64,000 bases of DNA. It comes from DASVEE01 sp036380735 (GTDB taxonomy: Bacteria > Acidobacteriota > Thermoanaerobaculia > Gp7-AA8). Below are positions 39,889 to 52,300 of this stretch, in pieces. Position numbers and translations under genes: made by a program. The stretch covers positions 197,048 through 261,047 of the forward strand of contig DASVEE010000067.1 in assembly GCA_036380735.1 (NCBI GenBank), given 5' to 3'. A model generated the notes under the pieces. It was not told the origin of the DNA and ran no database searches. It was given only the letters and a program-made list of their open reading frames with translations. Numbering within the stretch: the stretch's first letter is position 1; each line of letters starts with the position of its first letter.

Positions 39889-40034
39889 GAGGACAGACAC
39901 TCTTGTCTGTCCCGCGAGGAAGGACGCGATGACGGCGCTCCTCCGCACACCCCGCTGGAACTTCGTGCCTCGCTGGACGACGCGCCGCCCTCCGTAGCGA
40001 CTCCTTCGCGGGACAGACAAAGGTGTCTGTCCTC
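39889..40034. repeat. REP-like inverted-repeat pair
   Basis: Two hairpins, GGACAGACA-CTCT-TGTCTGTCC (39891-39912) and GGACAGACA-AAGG-TGTCTGTCC (40011-40032), are flanked by GAGGAC / GTCCTC and CCGCGA / TCGCGG, so the whole forms a large inverted pair with about 33-bp arms. Both small stems are perfect over 9 bp. The 517-bp gap between the AlbA_2-like and RHS genes otherwise holds copy 9 of the 9-nt repeat and no supported gene. Confidence 0.85.
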
Positions 40035-40124
40035 CACTCTCCTTCGCGGGCGCCTCCTCGTGCGTGCTCCACGGACAGGTCAGTAGACACCGGTGGGGTC
40101 CGTCACGTGCTCCGCGGGCGCATC

Positions 40125-40151
40125 AGTCCTATTCGTCCGATTCGTCCTGTC
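40125..40151. repeat. 9-nt-phased element, copy 9 (fragment)
   Basis: CAGTCCTATTCGTCCGATTC and GTCCTGTC: three inverted-orientation 9-mers without ends or core. Confidence 0.65.
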
Positions 40152-40198
40152 AATCTCTACAGTGACACTGCACACCTCCACCGGTGCGGAATGGAACA

Positions 40199-40226
40199 TG
40201 GACGGAATGCGGGATTCGTGTATCAT
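40199..40226 (+). promoter_or_regulatory. Possible promoter of the giant RHS gene
   Basis: TGGACG (40199-40204) and TATCAT (40221-40226) with a 16-bp spacer, about 120 bases before the chosen start. The leader between holds no riboswitch that I recognise. Confidence 0.3.
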
Positions 40227-40344
40227 CGCCGCCAATCGGCCCAAAAGGCACCAATAACAACCTGAAGACGTAGAGCAGTCTTGCTTCGTGCTGCGGAGCT
40301 TTTGTGTCTGCGCATGGGGGAGCTGTCTCGGCAAAAGGCGACCC

Positions 40345-43300
40345 ATGAGAACTCAGAGGACGATCCTCTCTTCGCGCACGTTCGGATTCGGCAACCTGTC
40401 AGTCCGGCGCCCGCTCGCAGCACTCCTCGCTTACCTGATGCTGCTCCAGCCGGTGGCGCTGCAAGCCTCCGAGCTCAACGCGATGCGCGCGCAGCAACCA
40501 GGCGCCGCCGCGCCCTTCGGGCCGATCGATCTCAGCGTGCCGCCCTCGGCGGAAGCGGCGTCGCCCGGACCGCTGCAGAGCGAAGAGGCAGCGATGCCCG
40601 CCGTGCTGCCCGTCGTCGCCGCGCCGAAGAGCGTGGAGAGCGCGTTCGCGGTCGTCTTCGCGACGCTTTCGACATCCTTCAACGACCACTCGGGGATCGA
40701 CCACCACCAGCCGAGCGGCAACGTCGTCGTTGCCTCGTCCGTGGCCGGTGCGCCGAGCCTCGCGCTGATCGCGGCCGACGGCACGCATCGCCCCTTCTCC
40801 AACCTCAGCGGCCTCACGGGCCCCGTGGCCATCGCCACCGCGCGAACCACCGTCGTGGGCGGCTTTACCGCGGGGGAGGTGTTCACCTCCACGAACAACG
40901 CGGGCGTCATCAACCGCGTCGCCGCCGACGGCTCCTCGTTCCGCACGATCGCCCTCGGCGGCGAGACCGGCTCCATCACCGGGCTGCACCTCGATGGTGA
41001 GCTCTACGCCGTCACCAGCAGCGGCTCCGTCTGGCGCGTCAACGCGGCCGGCGCCGCCACGCGCATCGCCACGCTCAGCGCGCAACTGACCTCCATCACC
41101 ACGATCCCGAACGACGCGGGCCGCTACGGTCCGATCGCCGGCAAGCTCCTCCTCGGCGCCGCCGGCCAGTCGCTCCTCTACGCCGTCGACCTCCTCGGCA
41201 ACGTGGCCACGATCCCGACGGGCATCGTCGCGGCCGACGTCGACGTGATCCCGCCGCACCAGAACTTCTTCGCCGTCGATTCGGCCTCGCGCACGCTGGT
41301 CGGCGCGCCCGACGACGCCTTCGCCGGCCTGCACGGCGACATCCTCATCGCGCAGAGCGCGCCCGGCGTCCTCGCGCGCATCCGCTGGGACGGCACGCAG
41401 TTCGAGGTGGCGCAGCTCGGCAGCGCCGCACGCTTCGATCGCGTGGCCTTCTCCGCCGCCGGCATCGCGCCGATCGTCCCGGTCAAGCGCGTCTACGACG
41501 CCATCGCCGTCGTGCGCCACGCGCCGGAGCTGAACAGCGGCCGCGTCGAAGGGTCGCTCTGGCAGCTCGAAGCGGAGAGCGTCACGCTCGACGGCACCGA
41601 CGTCATCACCACCGACCTCCTCATCCCCGGCACGCCGCAAGTCATCCTCGGCAGCGGCAAGCCGTCGTTCGGCGGCGTCATCGCCGGGACGGAGAGCGCG
41701 TCACCGTCGACGCACACCGTCACGATCGCGAACAACGCGATCCTGCGGCACCTCGTGAATCGCACCAACCCCATCGTCCTGACGCCGGTTGCGGCGCCGG
41801 CGCTGCCGTCCGGCACGCGCGACGTGACGCTGACACAGGAAGGATCGATTGGCGATCCGGCGACGCTGCGCAACCTCGGCATCTCCGGCAAAGCGGGCGC
41901 GGTCGCGGTCCCGCCGGGCACGTACGGCAACTTCGAGGCGACCGGCCGCACGGCCTTCGTCTTCGGCGCCGCCGGCGTGACCACGACGTACAACCTGCAG
42001 AGCCTCAAGCTCGGCGGCGGCGCCGAGCTGCGCCTCGCCGGCCCCGTCGTCATCAACGTGACCACGGCCGCGCTGGCCGGCTCGACGATCGGCGCCGCTT
42101 CGACGCCGAAGAACCTCATCCTCCAGGCAACCGGCACCGTCAGCGTCACGGGCAACGCGATCCTCTACGGCATCGTGCGCGCGCCGCAGTCGACGGTCAC
42201 GATCGACGGCAACAGCCGCATCCGCGGCACGGTCACGGTCGATCGCCTGCAGATCAGCGGCAACGGCGTCCTCGAGATCACGGAGAACGACGTCCCGCCG
42301 CCGCCGGTGAACCGTCCCCCGACGGTCGATGCCGGTGGCGATCAGACCACGACGCTGCCGAACGACACCGTCACGCTCGCCGGTGTGGCGAACGACGACG
42401 GCCTCCCCGCCGGCAGCACGCTGAGCGTGCAGTGGACGAGCGTCAGCGGCCCCGCGGCTGTGACGTTCGGCGACGCCACCATGGCGGCGACGACCGCCAC
42501 GTTCACGGAGCCCGGCACCTACGTCCTGAAGCTCACGGCGAACGACACGCTGCTCGCCTCGTCGGATGAAGTGACGATCACGGTCATCCCCCGCAACCAG
42601 CCGCCGGTCGTCGACGCGGGCGCCGATCAGACGATCGAGCTGCCGAACGCGGCCTCGCTCGCCGGCAACGTGTCGGACGACGGTCTCCCGTATGGCTCGA
42701 CCGTGCAGACGACGTGGAGCCAGACGAGCGGCCCGGGCACGGCGACGTTCGCCAACGCTTCGTCGCTCGCCACCACCGTCACGTTCAGCGCCGCGGGCAC
42801 GTACACGTTCACGCTCAGCGCGACAGACAGCGAAGCGACCGTCACCGACACGGTGACGATCACCGTCCATCCCGAGAACCAGCCGCCGGTGGTCAACGCC
42901 GGCGACGATCAGTTCCTCGTCTTCCCGGCCGCCGCCACGCTGAACGGCACGGCGACCGACGACGGCTGGCCCGCCGGCTCGACGCTGACGACCGCCTGGG
43001 CGCAGGTCAGCGGCCCCGGTTCCGTCACCTTCGCCGACGGCAGCAAGCCGGCGACGACGGCCACGTTCTCCGTTGCCGGCGTCTACGTCCTCCGCCTCAC
43101 CGCGAGCGACGGCCGCGCTTCCGCCAGCGACGACGTCACGCTCATCGTCGATCCGGAGAACGCGGCGCCGGTGGTCAGCGCCGGCGTCGATCAGACCATC
43201 GAGCTCCCGAACCGGGCCACGCTCACCGGCAGCGTCACCGACGACGGCTGGCCGCGCGGCTCCACGCTCACCTCGACCTGGTCGCAGGTCAGCGGCCCCG

Positions 43301-46300
43301 GTACGGCGAGCTTCGCCGACGCCACGAAGCCCGGCACCATCGCCAGCTTCAGCACGCCCGGCACGTACGTCCTGCGCCTCACCGGCAGCGACGGCACGCT
43401 CTCCGCCAGCGACGACGTCACCATCACGGTCGATCCGCTGAACGAGCCGCCGGTGGTCAACGCCGGCCCCGATCAGGCGATCGAGCTGCCGAACGGCGCT
43501 TCGCTGGCCGGCTCCGTCAATGACGACGGCTGGCCGCGCGGCTCCACCGTCACGTCGAGCTGGAGCTTCGTCAGCGGCCCGGCCGGCGTGACGTTCGCCG
43601 ATGCTTCGAAGCCCGTCACCATCGCTTCGTTCACCGAGCCAGGCACGTACGTCGTCCGCCTCACCGCGACCGACGGCCGCGAGACCGTCAGCGACGACGC
43701 CATCGTCACCGTCTATCCGCAAAACCAGCCGCCGGTGGTCAACGCCGGCCCCGATCAGCAACTGCGCCTCCCGGCCGGCGCCTCGCTCGCCGGCAGCGCG
43801 TCGGATGACGGCTGGCCGTTCGGCTCGTCGCTCATCACCACCTGGAGCCTGGTCAGCGGCCCCGGCACGGTGACGTTCGCCGCGCCGCAGTCGCCCGCCA
43901 CCAGCGCCACCTTCAGCACGGACGGCACGTACGTCCTCCGCCTCACCGCCACCGACTCGCGCGAGACGGTGCACGACGACGTCACCGTCGTCGTCCTCCC
44001 GGCGAACATCGCCCCCACCGTCGAAGCGGGTGAGCCGCAGACCGCCACGCTGAACCGCAACCTCCTGACGAACGGCGGCAACGAAGAGCCGCTCGTCGAC
44101 GGCAGCGTCGCCCACTGGACCGCCGTCTCCGGCGCCTGGACGCGCGGCGGCTCCTTCCCCTTCAGCACGGAAGGGGAGCAGCTCTTCGCCACCACGGATG
44201 CCACCGCCGAGCTGACGCAGAACCTCGACGTCCGCGCGTTCGCGCCGGGCCAGACCTTCGCCTTCGAGGGCTACGTTCGCACGGGCGAGGAAGCGGCGTT
44301 CGACGCGCCGCGTGTCGTCGTCGAGTACCGCGACGCGACGCAGGCGCTCGCCACCTTCGAGTTCACCACCGATGCCGCGCTCCTCGAGTGGACGCGCATC
44401 GCCGACACGCGCGTCGCGCCGGCCGGCACGACGACGATCCGCGTGCGCCTCATCGCCACGCGCAACAGCGGCGCGACCACGGACGTCTGGTTCGACGGCT
44501 TCTCGCTGCGCGCCACCGGCGCCGCCGCGCTGACGCTGGCCGGCACCGTCACCGATGACGGCCTCCCCGCCGGCTCCACGCTCACCACCACGTGGAGCGG
44601 TCCGGCGAGCGTCGTCTTCGGCAACGCCGCCGCCACCACGACCAGCGCCGCCTTCACCGCCGTCGGCACGTACACGCTGCGCCTCACCGCGAACGACGGC
44701 GAGTTTTCGGCGCACGATGAAGTCGACGTCACCGTCGGCCGCGCCAACGCGCCGCCCGTCGTCGAAGCCGGTGCGAAGCAGGAGCTCCGTCTCCCCGCCA
44801 CCGCCTCGCTCAACGGCAGCGTCGTCGACAGCGACGGGCCGTCGCTCAGCGTGACGTGGACCTCCATCGCCGGCAACGCGCCCGTCACCTTCGCCGACGC
44901 GACGTCGGCGGCCACCACCGCCACCTTCACGGCGCCCGGCACCTACGTGCTGCGCCTCACCGGCAGCGACGGCCTCGCCACGATCCACGACGAAGTGATC
45001 ATCGTGGTCAAACCGGCCAACCGCGCGCCGCAGGTCAACGCCGGTCCCGACCAGACCATCACCCTGCCGTCGGCGGCCGCGCTCACCGGCACGGCCATCG
45101 ATCCGGAGGACAACCCGCTGACGATCGTCTGGACGAAGGTCAGCGGCCCCGGCGCCGTCACCTTCCTCGCGCCGTCGTCGCCCGCGACCACGGCCTCGTT
45201 CAGCGTCGCCGGCACGTATGTCCTGCAGCTCTCGGCCGACGACGGTGAGCTCTCCGACAGCGACGAGGTCACCGTCATCGTCGAGCCGGAGCCGATCAAC
45301 CAGGCGCCGGTCGTCAGCGCCGGCCCCGACCTCTTCGCCCAGGTCGGCCAGGACGTCGCGCTCAACGGCAGCGTCACGGATGACGGCCTGCCGCCGCTCG
45401 CCGCCGTCACCGCCGCCTGGTCGCAGGTCAGCGGTCCCGGTGTCGCCGCCTTCAGCGACCCGAGCGCGGCCGGCACCACCGTCACGTTCGACAAGGCCGG
45501 CATCTACGTCCTGCGCCTCACCGGCAGCGACACGCTGCTCAGCACCAGCGACGACGTACGCATCACCGTGCGCAGCGCGCCGGTCGCGGCGTTCACCGTG
45601 CCGGGCCCGCAGCGCAGCGTCACCGCGCTGGAGAACAACCTCGCCGGCGTGCAGAACGGCGCGCAGGTCGTCGCCGTCTCCGGCATCAGCAGCACGAGCT
45701 TCGTCGCCGAGAACGCGCTGGACGACAGCACCTCCACGCGCTGGCGCTCCCTCGTCGCGAACAACCAGTGGCTGATCGTGCAGCTCGCCGGCACCGAGAA
45801 CGCGCCGCGCTCCTTCGACCGCATCCGCTTCATCAGCGGGCCGAGCAGCGAAGCGGTGAAGAACTTCCGCATCGACGTCTCGACCACGACGACGGACGAG
45901 GCGGCGTTCACCACCGTCCTCACCGGCGTCGGCGGCACCAGCGAGCGCTGGCAGGAGTACCGCCTCTCCGCCTCCGTCGCCGCGCGCTACGTCCGCTTCT
46001 TCGCCATCGACGCGCAGGTCGCCACCTCGGTCGTGGGGCTCCGCACGCTGCAGGTCGTCGGCAGCCGTCTCTCCGGCATCCCCACCTTCCTCGCCGCCGC
46101 GAACGTCGCGACGGCTACCGAGGAGGCGACGGTGATTGCGCAGACGGCGGGGTCGGGGGTGAACGCGCTGGACGGCAACCCCGCCACCGCGTGGGCCACG
46201 TCGTCGACGCGCCTGACGAACCAGTCGTTCACCATCGACTTCAACACGCAGCACACGTTCGACCGCATCCGCCTCTTCAACCTCGACGACTCCACGCTGC

Positions 46301-49300
46301 CGATCCAGCGCGCGGTCAAGGACTTCCGCGTCGAGGTCTCGAACGACAACGTCAACTACACCGCCGCCTTCACCGGCGTCGCACTGAACGCGAACCCGGT
46401 GCAGGAGTTCACGTTCCCCGCTGTCACCGCGCGCTACGTCCGCTTCTTCGCCGTCAACAACTACGGCTCGACCTCGGCCCTCGGCATTCGCGATCTCGAG
46501 ATCATCTCCGTCTACGCCGGCAAGTCGTCGGTCTCCAGCTACAACGGCGTGGCGAACCAGCCGGAGCACGTGTTCGACAACGACATCAACACGGCATGGC
46601 TCACCGGCAACGGCCGCATCACGAACCAGTCGCTGAAGTTCGAGCTCGGTGCCGACACCGTCGGCCCGGTGGCCGCGCTGTCGCTGCAGGGCTACAGCAG
46701 CGTGTCGACCGACGTCGTCAAGGACTTCGAGCTCTTCGCCTCGACCACGACGGACGACGACAGCGCCTTCACCTCGATCCTCACCGGCACGAACCTCAAC
46801 AACGGGCTGCTGCAGACGTTCGCCTTCCCGGGCGGCCCGATCCGCGCGCGCTACTTCCGCTTCGTCGCGAAGAACAACTACGGCTTCACCAGCTACATCC
46901 GCATCGGCACGCTGCACCTGCTCGGGCCGGGCAGCGACGGTCACGTCCTCTCCGCGCCGGGCACCGCGCCGGCGCAGCCCAAGGCCAGCTCGCCGGCGCT
47001 GATCGCCAACGGCGCGACGATCGTGGCCGTCAGCTCCGGCGCGCCGCAGAACATGCTCGACTACGTCTCCAGCGCGCCGTGGAGCACCAGCGGCAGCCTG
47101 GCGACGCAGTTCGTCAAGATCCAGCTCGGCGGCACCACGCCGCACGTGCTGACGGGCGTCGTGCTCGCGCAGCGCTCCGACACCAGCTCCACCACCGACT
47201 CGGTCAAAGACTTCGAGCTGTGGGTCTCCTCCACCACGTCCGACGACGCCGCCTTCACGCGCGTGCTGACGGCGCAGATGACCACCTCGAAGGCGCAGCA
47301 GTTCTTCACCTTCCCGGCGGTCGAGGCGAAGTTCCTCAGGTACGTGCCGAAGACGACGCACGGCAGCACGACCACGTTCTCGACCGGCTTCTTCGACGTC
47401 ATCCTCGAGCAGCCGGTCGCCGGCGTCTACGGCGGCTCGAGCTCGCGTGAAGCGCGCTTCGGCCCGCAGCAGGCGTTCGACAACAACACGTCCTCGACCT
47501 GGATCTCGGCCACCAACGCCGCCACCGATCAGTACCTCGACCTCGCCCTCGGCGACTCGATGAAGCTGTACGGCGTCACGATCTGGCCCGACGCCAACGG
47601 CTATCCGAAGGACTTCGAGATCCGCGTCTCCAACACGTCGACCGACGCGTCGGCGTTCACCACCGTCTACAGCGGCACGATGCCGCAGACGACGGCGACG
47701 CAGCAGATCGCGTTCCACCGCGTGGCGGAAGCGCGCTACGTCCGCTTCTTCTTCAAGAACGGTTACGCCACGACCGGCATCGCCGTGCGCGAAGTGGCCG
47801 TGACGGCGTTGCCGAACAACGGGGCGACGCTCATCAGCTACTCCTCGACGAACACGACGAGCTTCGTGCCGTCGTCGATCATCGACGTCGACTTCGACAC
47901 CGGCGTCTGGCAGAGCGCGACCAACCTCAGCACGAACCAGCAGATGACGATCGCGCTGCAGCCGACGCAGACGTGGACCGTCGATCACGTCGGCCTGCAG
48001 CAGCGCATCGACTGCGTCGGCTGCTACATCACCAACTCGCCGCGCCAGTTCGAGCTGCAGGTGTCGACCGACGTCGACGCGCTCGTCTGGAAGACCGTCT
48101 ACAGCGGCACGATGCGCAGCACCGACGCGCGCATGCAGCACTTCTGGTTCCCGGCGACGCAGGCGCGCTACGTCCGCCTGCGCATGATCAACGCGTGGGG
48201 CGGCACGTCGCTGGCGCTGTCGAACTTCGTCGTCTTCTCGCCGCAGATCGGCGCGCTCACGCCGCACTTCCTCGACACCTCGGTGCCGGGCGACAGCAGC
48301 ATCACGAGCTGGCAGTGGAGCTTCGGCGACGGCGGCGTCAGCACGCAGCGCGATCCGTCGCACACGTACGCGGAGCCGGGCCTGTACGACGTCAGCCTCA
48401 CCGTCACCGACGCCAACGGCCTCACCAGCACGCGCACCACGCCGTACGCGGTGGAGGGCGCGCCGCGCGTCGACTTCACCATGGCGCCGCAGCCGTCGAA
48501 CGAAGGCTCGGCCGTCACGTTCACCGACACCTCCTCCTCCGACTTCGGCGGCATCGGCGCGCGCGAGTGGGTGTGGGGCGATGCCACGGCGAACACGCAG
48601 GACGCCGTCTCCACGCCGCACACGTACGCCGACAACGGCACCTACAACGCCACGCTGCGCGTCACCAGCGCCCGCGGCGTCCGCGGTACGGCCACGAAGC
48701 CCGTCACGGTGCTGAACGTGGCGCCGACCGGAACGCTCGGTGTGGACAAGAGCGTGCCGTGGGGTGACGACTGGGCCATCGGCTTCAGCGTCAACGACGT
48801 CGGCACCGTCGACCGCAACTCGCTCCTCTGCCGCTTCGACTTCGGCGACGGCCAGACGAAGGACGTCGTCAACTGCCGCGGCACGTACACCGGCCACGTG
48901 TACGCCAGCCCCGGCGTCTACAACGCCACGCTCACCGTCACGGACAAGGACGGCGGCGTCGGCACCGACGCGGCCGTGATCACCGCGACCAAACGCGCCA
49001 CGGTCGTCAGCTACAGCGGCGGCCGCGGCGTCCAGCCGGGCTCCCCGCTGACGTTCGGCGCGACGCTCCGCGACACCAACTTCCACACCTACATCGCCGG
49101 CCGCACGATCACCTTCACGATCGAAGGGCAGGCCGTCACCGCGGTGACGAATGCCGAGGGGTATGCGGAGGCGACGATCATCTATGGTGGGACGGCGGAG
49201 CAGCCGACCATCGTGGCCGCCTTCGCCGGCGACGACCGTTACTTCGGGCACAGCGTCTCCGTGCTCGCCGCCTGCCCGGCCGATCAGAATCCGCTCGACA

Positions 49301-52300
49301 TCTCGCTGGTCTTCGACCTCTCGGGCTCGATGCTCGGCGAGCGCCTCACCGCCGCGCGCAACGCTTCGCTCGTCTTCCTCGATTCGCTGCAGCGCAACCA
49401 GGATCAGTCGGCAGCGGTCTCGTTCACGTCGTCGGGCCGGGTGGAACAGGGGCTGACGTACGACCTCGACGCCGTGCGCGAAGCGATCGACACCATGTCG
49501 GCCAGCGGCGGCACGATCATCGGATCGGGCATCACCTCCGCGCGTCTCGAGCTGCTCAGTGCGCGCCGGAATCCGTTCGCCATCCCGGTGATGATCATCT
49601 ACTCCGACTTCGAGGACGGTGACCCGACCGGCACGCGCGCCGCCGCCACCACCGCGAAGAACGCCGGCATCCGCATCATCTCCGTGATGATCGGCGGCGG
49701 CACGACCGCACGCCAGCTCGGCAAGGACGTCGCGTCCGGACCGGGCGATTACTACGAGGCCGCGCAGAACGGCGAGCTCACCGGCATCTACGCCTCCATC
49801 GTCAGCTCGCTGTGCAAGCCGGCGAACAAGCCGCCGGTGGTCGACAGCGGCGCGAACCAGACCATCACCTTCCCGGCGAACAGCGTCACGCTCGCGGGCA
49901 GCGTCACGGACGACGGCATGCCGCCGCTGGCGACGCTGCAGGTCACGTGGAGCCAGGAGAGCGGCGCCGGCACGGTGACGTTCGGCGACGTCAAGAAGCC
50001 GGCGACGACCGCCACCTTCAGCACGCCGGGCACGTACGTCCTCCGCCTCACGGCGAACGACACGCAGTACACGCGCAGCTCCTCCGTCACCATCACGGTT
50101 CATCCGCAGAACGTCGGTCCGACGGTCAGCGCCGGCGACGACCGCGCCGCCACGCTGCCGAGCGTGCCGGGCGAAGAGCCGGGTGCGCCGGTGACGCTGG
50201 AGCTCACCGGCTCGGCGAGCGACGACGGCAACCCCGCCGGCAGCACGCTGACGACGACGTGGAGCTCCGTCAGCGGTCCGGCCGCCGTCACGTTCAACCC
50301 CGCCGACCAGACGACGACGCAGGCCACGTTCACGCTGGCCGGCACGTACGTCGTCCGCCTCACCGCGACCGACGGCGATCTCTCCGCCACTGATGACGCG
50401 ACGATCGTCGTGCATCCGGGCAACCGTCCGCCGCAGGTCAACGCCGGCGCCGATCAGACGGCGACGCTCTCCGGCGGCGCCACGCTCACCGGCAGCGTCA
50501 CCGATGACGAGCTGCCGAACAACACGCTGACCATCGCGTGGACGAAGGTCAGCGGCCCCGGTGCCGTGACGTTCGCCACTGCCGCGCAGGCCACGACCGC
50601 CGTGACGTTCACGGCGCTCGGCACCTACGTCCTCCGCCTCACCGCCGGCGACGGCGAGTTCACCCGCTTCGACGACGTCACCGTCACGGTCGACATCACG
50701 CCGGGCAACACCGCGCCGGTGGTGAGCGCCGGTGCCGACGTGACGACGACGGAGCCCGACAACAGCGTCACGCTCGCCGGTGTGGCCACCGATGACGGCA
50801 TCCCCGCCGGCGTCGCCCTCACCACGACGTGGACGCAGGTCGCCGGTCCGGGCGCGGCGAGCTTCGCCAACGCCGCCGCGGCTTCGACCGCCGTCACGCT
50901 GCCGGCGTTCGGCACGTACATCCTCCGCCTCACCGCGACCGACTCGGAGCTCACCGCGAGCGACGACGTCGTCATCCTCTACAACAGGACGCCGGGCAAC
51001 GAGGCGCCGGTGGTCAACGCCGGTGCCGACGCCACCGTCAACAGCAACACGGCCACGCTCAGCGGCACGGCGACCGATGACGGGCTGCCGAACGCCAGCA
51101 CGGTCAGCGTCGTCTGGAGCAAGGTCAGCGGCCCCGGCACCGTGACGTTCGCGCAGGCGGCGTCGCTCACCACCGCGGCCACGTTCAGCGCCTTCGGCAC
51201 GTACGTCCTCCGCCTTACCGCCAGCGACAGCGAGCTGTCGGCGAGCGACACCGTCACCATTCACTACGAGGGCATCAACCAGGCGCCGGTGGTCAACGCC
51301 GGTCCCGATCGCCTGGCCATCGTCAACCGTCCGGCCACGCTGAGCGGCAGCGTCACCGACGACCACCTGCCGCTGGGTGGCACGCTCACCGTGCAGTGGA
51401 ACAAGGTCAGCGGCCCGGGCAACGTCTCGGTCGGCAACGCCAGTGCGGCCACCACGACCGCGCTGTTCAGCGCGATCGGCACGTACGTCCTCCGCCTCAC
51501 GGCGAACGACTCGGCGCTGACCGCGTTCGACGAAGTCACGATCGAGGTCGCGCAGACCGCGCCGGCTCCGACCGCCGTCATCACCAGTCCGGCGGAAGGG
51601 ACCGACGTCACGAAGCCCATCGTGTTCACCGGTACGACGAACGGCGGGACCACGGGCGGCGGTACATGGCGCCTCGAGTACGCGCTCACCGACGAGAACC
51701 CCGCGAACCAGGTGTGGACGACGTTCGCCAGCGGCAGCGGCCCCGCCTCCGGCGCGCTCGGCACGTTCGATCCGACGATCCTGCAGAACGGCACGTACTC
51801 CGTCCGCCTCGTTGCGACCGACGAGTACGACCAGACCACGACGAGCACCATCGTCGTACCGGTGCAGGGCGACCTGAAGCTCGGCGCGTTCACCATCAGC
51901 TACACCGACATCGACGTGCCGCTGCCGAGCTTCCCGCTGCAGGTCAAGCGCACGTACGACTCGCGCGACAAGCGCAAGGGCGACTTCGGCGTCGGCTGGT
52001 CGCTCTCCATCCGCAATGCCCGCGTCCAGAAGAGCACCATCCTCGGCGCGTCGTGGGAGATGACCAAGTCCGGCGGGATCCTGCCGAACTACTGCATCCA
52101 GCCGACGCGGCCGCACTACGTGACCGTCACGTTCCCCGACGGCAAGGTCTACAAGTTCTCCATGTCGCTGGTGCGCTCCTGCCAGCAGGTGCAGCCGCTG
52201 TCGCAGGTCGAGCCGGTGTTCAACCAGGTCCCGACGAGCGGCGGCACGCTCGGCGCGACGCTGGCCGTCGTCGACGGCGATCCTCTGCTGTACGTCAGCA

